Made by a program: the position numbers and the translations under genes
Shown: positions 1-8,500 of the stretch, in pieces
Numbering within the stretch: the first letter of the stretch is position 1
How the letters are laid out: each line of letters begins with the position of its first letter
The notes under the pieces: model-generated
Told to the model about the DNA's origin: nothing
The model's input: the letters and a program-made list of their open reading frames with translations, nothing else
Database searches by the model: none
Assembly: GCA_937928755.1 (NCBI GenBank)
Contig: CALEZI010000070.1
Span: forward strand, 1 to 42,692
Source of the DNA: an uncultured Rhodanobacteraceae bacterium
GTDB lineage: Bacteria > Pseudomonadota > Gammaproteobacteria > Xanthomonadales > SZUA-5
Length of the DNA stretch: 42,692 nt
Reading direction: 5' to 3'

Positions 1-17
1 GCGAGCGGTTGCGTTAT

Positions 18-39
18 GTAGAGCGGAGCTTGCTCCGCT
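18..39 (+). repeat. GTAG-type REP palindrome
   Basis: GTAG followed by the perfect palindrome AGCGGAGCTTGCTCCGCT. The surrounding first 50 bases match the 164-bp repeat units at 23151 and 23315 almost base for base. The design (GTAG plus a short hairpin) is that of the REP elements known from Stenotrophomonas and relatives, which are moved by RAYT-type transposases. No such transposase is in the window. Confidence 0.75.
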
Positions 40-83
40 GCCTTGAACGCCCTCCGCCTGCGGCGAAGCTTCCTCTTTACGCC

Positions 84-148
84 TTACCAGCCGTAGCCGA
101 AGCCGAGGCCGGCACTGCTCTCGTCGTTGGTGAAGGCACCGCCGAACG
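84..148 (-). pseudogene. 3' tip of a YadA-type adhesin gene (duplicated fragment)
   Basis: On the minus strand this encodes only the last about 20 residues of a trimeric autotransporter anchor, ending GGAFTNDESSAGLGFGYGW and TAA. The same residues end the intact adhesin at 23643-25361, and the DNA downstream of the stop also matches. Homology stops at about position 148, where the sequence becomes the end of fabI on the other strand. It is either a leftover of a second adhesin locus or a recombination product of the copy at 23.6 kb. It cannot make a functional protein. Confidence 0.8.
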
Positions 149-278
149 TTCGCCGCTGGGCGAACTGGTCGACATCATGGACGTCGGCTTTACCTGCGCC
201 TTCCTCGCCACCCCGTACGCGCGCCGGCTCAGAGGCGAGACCTTCTACGTCGATGGCGGCGCGCACATCATGGGTTGA
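147..278 (+). pseudogene. fabI: fabI (enoyl-ACP reductase) C-terminal fragment
   Basis: The plus-strand reading SPLGELVDIMDVGFTCAFL, then ARRLRGETFYVDGGAHIMG and TGA, is the conserved C-terminus of a FabI-type short-chain dehydrogenase (the DVG..AFLA and G.T.YVDGG..IM blocks). The Rossmann fold and the catalytic Tyr/Lys are absent because the gene is cut at about 147 by the adhesin fragment. In many proteobacteria a fabI of this kind lies with pta, ackA and a DUF3141 gene. The DUF3141 remnant 300 bp downstream fits a decayed copy of that cluster. The family call rests on about 42 residues. Confidence 0.7.
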
Positions 279-582
279 GGACGGCCCGGTGACGGCCATC
301 GTGGGCGCGGCCTGGCGTCGCGAACCTTGCTCAAAGCCACCGGCTGCACCCATTGATCATCGATGGTTTGGAGCAGGTCAGGTTGCTCACCGGCAGGGCG
401 ACCCGAAGTGCCTCAAGTTGCCGCGCGCGCTCCAATCGATTCCCACCAAACGGCGACCCTTTGCTGACGACCGCACGCGGCGCTGCTCCTAATCTTGCGA
501 CGCTTCTTGAATCCGTGCCCAGCGATCTCGCGCCGGGCGTACAAGCGCCACAGCGAACCGGCCACCGACCAGGAACCCCCGA
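279..582. other. intergenic stretch, no gene recognised
   Basis: The 304 bases between the fabI remnant and the DUF3141 gene have only short, overlapping open frames with no recognisable motif. An AGGA sequence about 8 bases before 583 is the only feature seen; it serves the downstream gene. Confidence 0.5.
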
Positions 583-1428
583 ATGAACCAAGCTGCGTTT
601 CAGCTTTCCCGAATGCACGAGGTGTCCGACAAGGTCACCAGGATCCTGCACAGCCGCACGCAGCGGGCCCTCGAGCGCTACGGCGAGCGCGTGAGCGACG
701 CCTGGCAGGCGCTTGCCGCGGTTTCCGGGGCGGCCGCACTGGCGCCCTGGGATGCATGGACCAGCGGCGCGCAATACGTCGTCGACTTGGCCCAGCGTTC
801 GATCCTGTACTGTGACACGCTGCGCCAGCGCGGCAACAACTTCCTCGAACACGAGCGGCAGGGGCTGCCGCCGGTGCTGCATTTCGAGCACGAGATGGTG
901 ATGGACGGCCGCAGCTTCGAGCGACCGGTCAATTACGCGCTGCTGCGCATCATCCCGCCGCCCGGCGTGACCGTGGATGCCGCGCGCCGGCCCTACGTGA
1001 TCATCGATCCGCGCGGCGGACACGGCCCGGGGATCGGCGGCTTCAAGGACGACTCGCAAGTCGGCGTCGCCTTGCGCGAGGGTCATCCGGTGTACTTCGT
1101 CATCTTCTTTCGCGAGCCCGAGCCGTGGCAGACGCTGCTCGACGTCTGCGACGCCGAGCGCGAGTTCGTGCGCCGGGTGCGCGAGCTGCATCCGCGCAGC
1201 GCCAAGCCCGCGGTGATCGGCAACTGTCAGGCCGGCTGGGCGGCGATGATGCTGGCAGCCGCCAGTCCGAACGACACCGGCCCACTGGAACTGCTGCAGC
1301 GGGTGCTTGCCGACCGCCGCGTGCAGCGTATCCAGCCGACCCAACAGCAAAAGGCGATGCTCGCTCGCGTCCACGAGGTACTCGGGGGCGCGAGCCAACG
1401 AACCATAGCCGGAGGGAACACTCGATGA
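583..1428 (+). pseudogene. DUF3141 (PHB-depolymerase-like alpha/beta hydrolase), internally deleted
   Basis: Starts at an ATG 8 bases after AGGA. Residues 1 to about 225 match the N-terminal half of DUF3141 proteins: YVIIDPRGGHGPGIGGFK, a VGVALREGHPVYFV strand and the nucleophile elbow GNCQAGWA. Full family members run to roughly 750 residues; this frame is 281. Just after the elbow it jumps to PLELLQRVLADRR...QQQKAMLARVHEVLGG, which looks like the extreme C-terminus of the same family, so the middle (including the remaining catalytic residues) appears to have been deleted in frame. A short protein may still be made but should lack hydrolase activity. The family is often found beside pta, ackA and fabI, and a fabI remnant precedes it. 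The internal-deletion reading is from memory of the family and needs an alignment. Confidence 0.65.
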
Positions 1429-1862
1429 CACAGCACCATGATGCGGTAATGCTGGCCTGGTGGGGGAAGAACCTCTACCAGCTCGACCGCGAAATCGCCC
1501 GCTTTGCGCTGATCTGTCGCGTGCGGATCCTCGATCCCGGCGTTATCGAACGTGTGCTGCAGCGGGACACAGGTGTGTGCGGAACCGACAATCCAGTCGC
1601 CTTCACCAAGCTGCACGCCATGCTGATGCTGCATTTCGTGATTCGCGAAAAATCGGCAGGCATGGTCGGCCAGGTGCAAACGGCGATGATCGAGGCGGAA
1701 ATTATGGACCGACTGAAGGCCACCTTCCCGGGTATGGGAGAGCTTCCATCCGCGCTGCGCGACGCCTGGCCACGATTCGCCGGTTCGAGCACGGCGATGG
1801 CGGGAAACCCGTCCGCCGAGGTCCACGGCGCCGGGCAGATCGACGCGGCGCTGCTGTCGTAG
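1425..1862 (+). CDS. uncharacterised 145-aa protein
   Basis: The ATG overlaps the end of the truncated DUF3141 gene by 4 bases (ATGA) and follows GGAGGG by about 8 bases, so the two were probably one operon. The protein starts MTQHHDAVMLAWWGKNLYQL. Residues 10-110 look helical and carry two cysteines (ALICRVR, TGVCGT). The last 35 residues are poor in hydrophobic residues and end in GAGQIDAALLS. There is no signal peptide or clear membrane segment. I do not recognise the family. The good ribosome-binding site and translational coupling argue for a real gene; the decayed neighbour leaves open whether it still has a job. Confidence 0.5.
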   Translation: MTQHHDAVMLAWWGKNLYQLDREIARFALICRVRILDPGVIERVLQRDTGVCGTDNPVAFTKLHAMLMLHFVIREKSAGMVGQVQTAMIEAEIMDRLKATFPGMGELPSALRDAWPRFAGSSTAMAGNPSAEVHGAGQIDAALLS

Positions 1863-1913
1863 TATCGGTTGTCGGACGAGCACTCCTGACAGGCGACTTT
1901 CCCGGAGCCAAGC

Positions 1914-2309
1914 GTGGCGATGCAACCCGACACCCGCGATTACAACGCCGCGCTCGGCAGCAGCGACCGCGCTATCTGCGACTTGCTGGCGATCGAGATC
2001 GAGCGCGCTCTGCCCGAGGCGGAGAACAAGATCTGGCATCGCCACCCGGTTTGGTTTCTCGACGGCAACCCAGTGGCGGGGTACAGCAAGCTCAAGCACT
2101 GCATCCGCCTCCTGTTCTGGAGCGGCCAGTCCTTCGATGAGCCGGGCTTGGCGAAGGAAGGCACTTTCAAGGCAGCCGAAGCGCGTTACACCGCCGTCGA
2201 ACAGGTGGACACCGGAGAGCTTGCACGCTGGCTGGCCAAGGCCCGCGACATCCAGTGGGACTACAAGAACCTGATCAAGCGCAAGGGTCGGCTCGAACGC
2301 CTGAAGTAG
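1914..2309 (+). CDS. DUF1801 domain protein
   Basis: A 131-aa protein with the DUF1801 (YdhG-like) core: KIWHRHPVWFLDGNPVAGY, IRLLFWSGQSF and the C-terminal RDIQWDYKNLIKRKGRLERL. Small cytoplasmic proteins of this family have no established biochemical role. The start is taken as GTG at 1914, 6 bases after GGAG; ATG at 1920 is the alternative and would shorten the protein by two residues. It is complete compared with the usual family length and lies between decayed genes, so it appears to be an intact island. The stop is followed by about 100 bases without features, and the next gene is convergent. Confidence 0.8.
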   Translation: MAMQPDTRDYNAALGSSDRAICDLLAIEIERALPEAENKIWHRHPVWFLDGNPVAGYSKLKHCIRLLFWSGQSFDEPGLAKEGTFKAAEARYTAVEQVDTGELARWLAKARDIQWDYKNLIKRKGRLERLK

Positions 2310-2410
2310 CAGTCGATTCAGGAGATTCCCGATTCGACCCAGTGCGGGTCACGAGGCGCGAAACTCGCTGCAGTTCCATCGACCGCAATCCATCGGCCGC
2401 AATCCGCCAG

Positions 2411-3319
2411 TCAGGGCACCTGATCCCTGAGCCCGGGCAGGTTGTGCGCGACACGCTCCACCGCACGCCGACCTTCCTCGATCGCCTCAGCGGCGCGGTG
2501 GAAATCGAGCAGGCCGAAGCGCGCCAGCCGAGGCGCCACGATCAGGTCGGGCGGCTCGCCGGCCATGCGACTGCGGCTGATCCGCACCTGCATGATGTTG
2601 ATGGTGGTGGCCAGCACGTCGAGCATCGAGGGCATGCGCGGCTCTGCGGGCAACTGCGCCGGGAACAACGCGCCGAGATTGTCCTGCAACTTGCGCTTCC
2701 ATTCGCCGACTTCGCCGGCCGGCACTTCGGCCGGCGGCGGAGTGCGCAAGTGGCGCCCCAGGATGTCGGAGCCGAGGTCGACCGCGATCACCACGTCCGC
2801 ACCCATCGCGCGCGCCAGCGATACTGGAACCGGGTTGACCAGCCCGCCGTCGACCAGCAGCGAGCCCTCGCGCGGCACCGGCGCGAACAGCCCCGGCAGC
2901 GCGATCGAGGCGCGCACCGCGTCGACCGTCGATCCCTGGCGCAACCAGACCTCCGCGCCGCTGCGCAGGGAAGTCGCCACCGCGGCAAACGGCATGGCCA
3001 GTTCGTCGAGCGGACGGTCGACGAAATTGCGGCGGAAGAAATCCATCAGACGCCCGCCCTTGAGCAGACCGCTGCTCAGGCTCAAGTCCATGAAGCCGAC
3101 GACATCCTTGAAACGCAATCGCAGCAACCACTGCTCCAGGCGATCGAGCTCGCCCGCGGCATAAGCGGCGCCGACCAGCGCACCGATGGAGGTTCCGCAT
3201 ACGAGATCCGGCCGGATGCCGGCCTGCTCCAGCGCGCGGATGACCCCGATATGCGCCCAGCCGCGCGCCGATCCGCTGCCCAGCGCCAGTCCCAGCAGCG
3301 GCTTGTGAGCTGCGCTCAT
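2411..3319 (-). CDS. patatin-like phospholipase, RssA/NTE family
   Basis: Predicted 302-aa serine lipid hydrolase. It has the oxyanion loop GSGSARG (residues 14-20), the nucleophile elbow GTSIG with Ser44, and the dyad aspartate in VDGGLVNP (Asp157), followed by ARAMGADVVIAVDLGS. No signal peptide, so it should act in the cytoplasm or at the inner membrane. The start is placed at 3319, where ATG follows GAGG by 8 bases; two in-frame starts lie 6 and 9 bases upstream but sit too close to that site. Length is normal for RssA-type proteins. Substrate unknown. It is flanked by a DUF1801 gene and by pseudogenes and shares no obvious operon. Confidence 0.9.
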   Translation of the reverse strand: MSAAHKPLLGLALGSGSARGWAHIGVIRALEQAGIRPDLVCGTSIGALVGAAYAAGELDRLEQWLLRLRFKDVVGFMDLSLSSGLLKGGRLMDFFRRNFVDRPLDELAMPFAAVATSLRSGAEVWLRQGSTVDAVRASIALPGLFAPVPREGSLLVDGGLVNPVPVSLARAMGADVVIAVDLGSDILGRHLRTPPPAEVPAGEVGEWKRKLQDNLGALFPAQLPAEPRMPSMLDVLATTINIMQVRISRSRMAGEPPDLIVAPRLARFGLLDFHRAAEAIEEGRRAVERVAHNLPGLRDQVP

Positions 3320-3419
3320 CGTCATCACCTCAATTGGTGTTCACCACTGCACATCGGCCTATCCCGCCGGGTGGCGTTCGTCGATTGTGCCACGGCGATT
3401 GCCGTGTCCCGACGGGGGC

Positions 3420-3722
3420 TCAGCGTCGTCCCGGGCAAAGCATGGCGCGTCCCGGTTTGCCGTCGGCGACATGAGCAAACGCGACGTGCGCCTGGTCGAA
3501 TGGCGCTTCGACGCCGATCGGCAGTTGCAGACGGCGCTCGCGAGCGCGTCAACCCATCCGGCGAGGTCATTGCCCAGCACCAGCGGGAAGTGCGCGGCAC
3601 CCTTCGATCCGGGCAGACGCCGACCGTAGCCGCCGGCCCGCTTGAGGTCGATCGGGTTGACCGAGGTCGCCGCCAGTCGGACGCGCACCTGCCCCGGTGC
3701 GGGCAGCGGCAGGTCGCCGCTG
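3420..3722 (-). pseudogene. zinc-type/quinone alcohol dehydrogenase (MDR), internally deleted and frameshifted
   Basis: From about 3722 down, the minus strand reads GDLPLPAPGQVRVRLAATSV, NPIDLKRAGGYGRR and FPLVLGNDLAGWV, the N-terminal catalytic domain of a medium-chain dehydrogenase/quinone oxidoreductase. Right after this, in a different frame, it reads LQLPIGVEAPFDQAHVAFAH then DGKPGRAMLCPGRR and TGA, which looks like the C-terminus of the same family. The NAD(P)-binding middle is missing and the join is out of frame. The 5' end is fused to an acyl-CoA synthetase remnant. Confidence 0.65.
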
Positions 3723-4147
3723 CGCACCTGGGCTTTCGTCTCGCTGCAGATTCGCGCGATGTAATCCGCGTCGAGCAGCGGGTTGATCGGGCTGGCGATG
3801 CCCGCGGCCTGTGCGCCCCACAGCGCCAGATGGCCCTCGATCAGGTTGGGCAGCAGGATCGCCACGGCGCCCCCCGGTGCCACGCCACGGGCATGCAGCA
3901 GGTTCGCCATCCGGTGGATCCCGGCCAGCAACTCGTCGTAGCGCAGTTCGCGGGTCGGCGCGTCCGCGCCGGCGGACGTCAACAGGCGCAGTGCGATGCG
4001 CTGCGGCCAGCGCTCGCAGGCGGCCCGAATCAGGTCATAGGTATTTTCGGCACTCAGGCACTCTTGCCAGGGAGTGCGCTCGATGCACTCGATGTCGGCG
4101 AGACAACGGGCGACCGGGGGAGCGGCGACGGCGACGGTGTCGGTCAT
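3722..4147 (-). pseudogene. acyl-CoA synthetase (AMP-binding) N-terminal fragment
   Basis: Begins at an ATG at 4147 (MTDTVAVAAPP). It carries the first about 140 residues of an acyl-CoA synthetase: ENTYDLIRAACERWPQRIAL, ELLAGIHRMANLLHARGV, PGGAVAILLPNLIEGHLALW and INPLLDADYIARICSETKAQV. The ATP-binding P-loop, adenylation core and C-terminal lid are absent. At about 3722 the frame runs on directly into an alcohol dehydrogenase remnant, so an 855-bp chimeric frame remains open although neither part can be active. Confidence 0.7.
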
Positions 4148-4287
4148 GATCGATGAGTCCATGCAGGTCGGCTGATGCTGCGGGCGATGCCCGGCTCGCG
4201 GGTGTCGAGCCACGCCTCGATGCGTCCGCGCACGATCTTCAGCGCCGCATCGAAGACCTTCGCCCTGGCGCGCGGCGGACGGCTCAC
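4144..4287 (-). pseudogene. possible TetR-family regulator, N-terminal stub
   Basis: A GTG at 4287 overlaps the stop codon of the RND pump (GTGA), a spacing typical of a co-translated operon gene. The first residues, SRPPRARAKVFDAALKIVR, resemble the start of TetR/AcrR repressors just before their helix-turn-helix. The frame then continues with unrelated GRIEAWLDTREPGIARS and stops at 47 residues. TetR genes commonly accompany RND pumps, so this may be the remains of the pump's regulator. The match is short and the call tentative. Confidence 0.35.
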
Positions 4288-7200
4288 AGCACCGCCCCAG
4301 TCAGCTCGCCATGAGCCGGCGTGGCCGGCGTCGGTGCGGCCTCGCGCACCACCCCGAACCAGGCGGCGTAGAGCGCCGGCACGAAGAAGATGGAGAGCAC
4401 GGTGGCCACCGTGAGGCCACCCATGATGGCGATCGCCATCGGCCCCCAGAACACGCTCGAGGTCAACGGGATCATCGCCAGCACCGCGGCTGCGGCAGCC
4501 AGCACCACCGGTCGGGTGCGCTGTACGGCGGCCTCGACGACCGCATTCCAACGGTCGCGACCGGCCTCGATTTCGAGGCGCACCTGATCGACCAGGATCA
4601 CCGAGTTGCGCATGATCATGCCGGCCAGCGCGATCACGCCGAGGATGGCGACGAAGCCGAGCGGCGCCTGGAACAGCAGCAGTGCGGCGACCACGCCGAT
4701 CAGGCCGAGCGGTGCGGTGAGGAACACCATGGTCATCAGCGAGAAGCTCTGCAGTTGCAGCATCAGGATCAGCAGGATGCTGACCAGCATCACCGGCGCC
4801 ACCGCCATCAGCGCGGCGTTGGCCTTGTCGCTCTCCTCGACCGCACCGCCGACGTCAATGCGATAACCCGACGGCAGTTTCGCCTCGATCGCGCGCAACT
4901 GCGGACGGATCGCCTGGGTCACCGAAACGCCCTGCTTGCCGTCGATCACATCGGCGCGCACGGTGATCGCCATGTCGCGATTGCGCCGCCACAGCACCGG
5001 CTCTTCCAGCGTCTCGACCAGCCGAGCCACCTGGGACAGCGACACCACGCTGCCCTGGCGCGTGTACAGGTTGACGTGCTTCAGCGTTTCGATGTCGAGG
5101 CGCTCGTTCGGCACCGCGCGCGCCACGATGTCGACCAGGTCCTCGCCCTCGCGCAGTTGCGACAGCGGCGCGCCATTCATCAGCGTCTGCGTCACCAGCG
5201 CGACGTCGCTCGGCGACAGCCCCAGCGCGCGCACCTTGTCGTGGTCGAGTTCGATGCGCAGCGTGCGCACCGGGTCGTTCCAGTCGAGCTGCACGTCGCG
5301 CACATCGGGATTGGCGCGCACCACCTGCTCCACCTCACGCGCGATCCGGCGCACCACCTGGGTGTCCGCGCCGACGATGCGGAACTGCACCGGGAAACCG
5401 ACCGGCGGGCCGAGTTCGAGGCGGGTGACGCTGACCCAGGCTTCCGGGAACTGCTGGTCGGCGTTTTCCATCAGGCGCGAACGCACGCGTTCGCGCGCGG
5501 CCAGATCCTCGGTCATCACCACGAACTGGGCATAACCGGGATTGGGCAACTCGGGGTTGAGCGACAGGTAGAAGCGCGGCGCGCCGGCGCCGGTATAGGC
5601 GGTGTAGAAGCGCACGTCCTCGTCCTTGGACAGCAGCGCTTCCATGCGCTCGACTTGGGTGGTGGTCGCGGCGAACGAAGCGCCCTCCTTGACCCTGAGT
5701 TCGACGATCAGTTCCGGTCGCGTGCTGCTCGGGAAGAACTGCTGCGGCACGAAGCGGATGGCGAACACGGCGATGGCCAGCGCCAGCACGGTCGCGCCGA
5801 GCACCCACCAGCGGCCTTCGATCGCGCGGTTGATCCAGCCGCGCAGCCGGCGGTAGAACGGCCCCTGATACGGGGCGTCGGCGTGGTGGTGCTGACCGAA
5901 GTCCTTGGGCAGCATGTTGACCGCCAGATAGGGCGTGAACAGGCCGGAGACCACCCACGAGAACAGCACCGCGGCGCCGACGATCCAGAAGATGCCGCCG
6001 GCGTATTCGCCGGTGGTCGACTTGGCGAAACCGATCGGCATGAACGCCGCGATGGTGACCAGCGCACCGGTGAGTCGCGGCATCGCCGTGGCGGTGTACG
6101 AATAGGCGGCGGCCTTCTCGCGCGCCCAGCCGGCTTCCATCTTCACCACCATCATCTCGACGGCGATGATGGCGTCGTCGACCAGCAGGCCGAGTGCGAT
6201 GATCAGCGAGCCGAGCGAGATGCGCTCCAGGTTCCACCCCAAAGCCAGCATCGCCAGCGCGACCACACCGAGCACCAGCGGCACCGACATCGCGACGATG
6301 ATGCCCGAGCGCCAGCCGAGGCTGACCAGACTGACCAGGATGACGATGATCAGCGCTTCCAGCAGCGAGCGCTCGAAATCCCACACCGCTTCCTTGACCG
6401 TGGTCGGCTGATCGGCGACGCGTTCCAGCTCGATGCCGTGCGGCAGCTCGTTCTGCACCGATGCGACCGTTTCCGCCACCGCCTCGCCGAGATGCACCAC
6501 GTTGCCGTCGTCGGTCATGACGACGCCGAGCATCAGCACCAGTTGCCCGTTGTGGCGCACCGTGTAGCTCGGCGGATCCTCATAGCCGCGCGCGATGGTG
6601 GTGAAGTCGCCGAGGCGGATCAGCCGACCGGCGGCCGCGACCGGCAGGTTGCGGATATCGTCGAGGCCGGCGAACTGGCCGCTGACGCGCACGTAAACGC
6701 GATCGCCGCGGGTGTCGACCGAGCCTGCGGCGATCACCGCGTTCTGGCTGCGCAGCGCTTCGGCGATTTCCTGCGGGGTGATGCCGAGCGCCGCCAGGCG
6801 CTCGTGCGAGAACTCGACGTAAACCCGCTCGGCCTGTTTGCCGAGCACATCGACCTTCTTCACCATCGGCACCTGCAGCAGGCGGCGCTTGATGACTTCG
6901 ACCGCGTCGGCGAGTTCGCCGAGGTCATAGCCGTCGCCCTTGACCGCGTACATCAGGCTGTAGACGTCGCCGTACTCGTCATTGAACAGCGGACCGATCA
7001 CCCCCTCGGGCAGTTCGGGACGGATGTCGTCGAGCTTCTTGCGCGCCTGGTACCAGGCCTCGCGCTGGTCCTTCTTCGAGGTACCGCCGTGCACCGTGAT
7101 GGTCATGCCACCGAAGCCCTGGCGGGCGAAGGTGGAGACCTTTTCGAAGTGGTCGAGCTGCTCGAACTTCTTTTCCATGCGGTTCAGGACCTGGTCCTGC

Positions 7201-7385
7201 ACCTGCTGTGCGGTGGCACCCGGCCACAGCACCATGGCGGTCATCGACGGCACCGAGAAGTTCGGATCCTCCAGTTGCCCGAGGCGCGGGAAGCCGATGG
7301 CGCCGGCCCCGGCGATCAGCAGGATCAGGAACAGGACGACGGCGCGGTGATTCAGCGCCCACTCGCTGAGGTTGAACGATTTCAT
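4284..7385 (-). CDS. RND efflux transporter, inner-membrane permease
   Basis: A 1033-aa proton-driven efflux permease of the resistance-nodulation-division superfamily (AcrB/OqxB/TriC-like). Visible marks are the first membrane helix after MKSFNLSEWALNHRAVVLFL, the porter-domain start LEDPNFSVPSMTAMVLWPGA, the paired proton-relay aspartates in helix 4 (ALGLLVDDAIIAVE, near residue 400), a second membrane bundle after residue about 530, and the terminal helix ending FFVPALYAAWFGV. Length is normal and no damage is seen. The ATG overlaps the stop of the upstream adaptor gene (ATGA), so it is the third gene of a coupled operon. Substrates cannot be read from sequence. The remnant after its stop may once have been the regulator. 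Confidence 0.95.
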   Translation of the reverse strand: MKSFNLSEWALNHRAVVLFLILLIAGAGAIGFPRLGQLEDPNFSVPSMTAMVLWPGATAQQVQDQVLNRMEKKFEQLDHFEKVSTFARQGFGGMTITVHGGTSKKDQREAWYQARKKLDDIRPELPEGVIGPLFNDEYGDVYSLMYAVKGDGYDLGELADAVEVIKRRLLQVPMVKKVDVLGKQAERVYVEFSHERLAALGITPQEIAEALRSQNAVIAAGSVDTRGDRVYVRVSGQFAGLDDIRNLPVAAAGRLIRLGDFTTIARGYEDPPSYTVRHNGQLVLMLGVVMTDDGNVVHLGEAVAETVASVQNELPHGIELERVADQPTTVKEAVWDFERSLLEALIIVILVSLVSLGWRSGIIVAMSVPLVLGVVALAMLALGWNLERISLGSLIIALGLLVDDAIIAVEMMVVKMEAGWAREKAAAYSYTATAMPRLTGALVTIAAFMPIGFAKSTTGEYAGGIFWIVGAAVLFSWVVSGLFTPYLAVNMLPKDFGQHHHADAPYQGPFYRRLRGWINRAIEGRWWVLGATVLALAIAVFAIRFVPQQFFPSSTRPELIVELRVKEGASFAATTTQVERMEALLSKDEDVRFYTAYTGAGAPRFYLSLNPELPNPGYAQFVVMTEDLAARERVRSRLMENADQQFPEAWVSVTRLELGPPVGFPVQFRIVGADTQVVRRIAREVEQVVRANPDVRDVQLDWNDPVRTLRIELDHDKVRALGLSPSDVALVTQTLMNGAPLSQLREGEDLVDIVARAVPNERLDIETLKHVNLYTRQGSVVSLSQVARLVETLEEPVLWRRNRDMAITVRADVIDGKQGVSVTQAIRPQLRAIEAKLPSGYRIDVGGAVEESDKANAALMAVAPVMLVSILLILMLQLQSFSLMTMVFLTAPLGLIGVVAALLLFQAPLGFVAILGVIALAGMIMRNSVILVDQVRLEIEAGRDRWNAVVEAAVQRTRPVVLAAAAAVLAMIPLTSSVFWGPMAIAIMGGLTVATVLSIFFVPALYAAWFGVVREAAPTPATPAHGELTGAVL

Positions 7386-8500
7386 GGCGCCCCCTGATCC
7401 GCGACGACCGCCGTCGCCGGCTGCGGCAATGCGACGATCAGGCCCGGGGACATTTTCTGCACGCCCGCGGCAACCACAAGCGTGCCTTCATCGAGGCCCG
7501 ACACCAGCACCGCTTCGCTGCGGAAGCCACGCACTTCGACCGGCACCAACTCGACACGCGCGAGCGCATCGGCGTCGGCGACACGACGCGCCGCCCACAC
7601 CGCGGGTTTGCCGTCGATCTGGCTCAGGGCCGCAGCCGGAAGCAACGCGGCGGTGCTGTCGGAAACGAGGTGTTCGGCGATCAGCGTGGCACTGGCGCCG
7701 AGCGGCAAGCGGCTGGGATCGACCGGCTTGAGCCGTGCGCGGTAGGTGCGCGTCTGTGCCGTTGCCTGGGCCGACAGCTCGCGCAGCTCGACGCTGAAGC
7801 CATCCTCCGGCGCGCTCGCCAGGAAGGCGCGGTAACGCGACTGCTTGAACGCATCGAGATGGGCCTCGGGCACGTCGGCGACGATCTCCGGTTCGCCCTC
7901 GTTGGCGATCGCGATCACCGGCTGGCCGGCGGCGACCACCTGGCCGGCCTCGAAACGCACCGCGGTCACCACGCCGTCGCTGGAGGCGCGCAGTACCGCA
8001 TATCTGACCTGATTGCGCGCCAGTTCGAGCCGACGCTGCTCGGCGCTCGCCGCGGCGCGCGCGGTGTCGAGCGCGCTCCTGGCGCGTTCTTCGTCGGAGG
8101 CGCTGACCGAACCGTCCAGCTTGAGCGCCTGCAGGCGCTGCCAGTCGGATTCGGCCTGGCGCCGCTGCGCGTTGGCGGCATCCACCAGACGCCGCGCGGC
8201 GTCCTCGGCGAGCCGGTAATCGGTGTCGTCGAGCAGCGCCAGCACGTCGCCCTCGGCGACCTGCTGGCCGACGTCGACCTTGCGCTCGATCACCTTGCCG
8301 CCGACGCGGAAGGCCTGCTCGACCTCGACCCGCGACTGCACCGAGGCGAAGTAGCGATGGGTCTCGAGCGCCTGCTGGTAATGCACCTCGACCGCGCGGA
8401 TCGGACGGTGAACCTCGGGCGCCGGTGCCTGCGACGAGCAGGCGCCCAGCAACAGGAGAATGGCGGCAGCGACGGGAGTCGCGAGCAGTTGAGTTTTCAC
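7382..8500 (-). CDS. RND efflux periplasmic adaptor (membrane fusion protein), lipoprotein
   Basis: A 372-aa adaptor of the HlyD/AcrA type. The signal peptide ends in a lipobox, LLGAC, so it should be lipid-anchored at Cys21. Next come a half-lipoyl strand (RVEVEQAFRVGGKVIERKVD, VGQQVAEGDVLALLD), a coiled-coil hairpin at about residues 95-165, the second lipoyl half (RASSDGVVTAVRFEAGQVV) and beta-barrel/membrane-proximal domains ending PGLIVALPQ. The start codon is GTG and overlaps the stop of the outer-membrane gene (GTGA). The stop overlaps the permease start, so all three proteins are made from one transcript. Confidence 0.93.
   Translation of the reverse strand: MKTQLLATPVAAAILLLLGACSSQAPAPEVHRPIRAVEVHYQQALETHRYFASVQSRVEVEQAFRVGGKVIERKVDVGQQVAEGDVLALLDDTDYRLAEDAARRLVDAANAQRRQAESDWQRLQALKLDGSVSASDEERARSALDTARAAASAEQRRLELARNQVRYAVLRASSDGVVTAVRFEAGQVVAAGQPVIAIANEGEPEIVADVPEAHLDAFKQSRYRAFLASAPEDGFSVELRELSAQATAQTRTYRARLKPVDPSRLPLGASATLIAEHLVSDSTAALLPAAALSQIDGKPAVWAARRVADADALARVELVPVEVRGFRSEAVLVSGLDEGTLVVAAGVQKMSPGLIVALPQPATAVVADQGAP

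Noticed and set aside
84..353. 89-aa minus-strand gene of its own
   Set aside because: Only the last 20 codons are meaningful (adhesin tip); the rest is antisense to the fabI end.
331..1431. 366-aa minus-strand frame over the DUF3141 gene
   Set aside because: The plus strand shows DUF3141 motifs and a ribosome-binding site; the minus frame has none.
2255..4156. 633-aa open frame on the plus strand
   Set aside because: It runs antisense through the intact patatin gene and two pseudogenes; composition is Arg/Gln/His-rich and shows no motif.
4311..7397. 1028-aa open frame on the plus strand
   Set aside because: It is the exact antisense of the RND permease; very rich in His/Arg/Asp with no domain, an effect of strong codon bias in a GC-rich genome.
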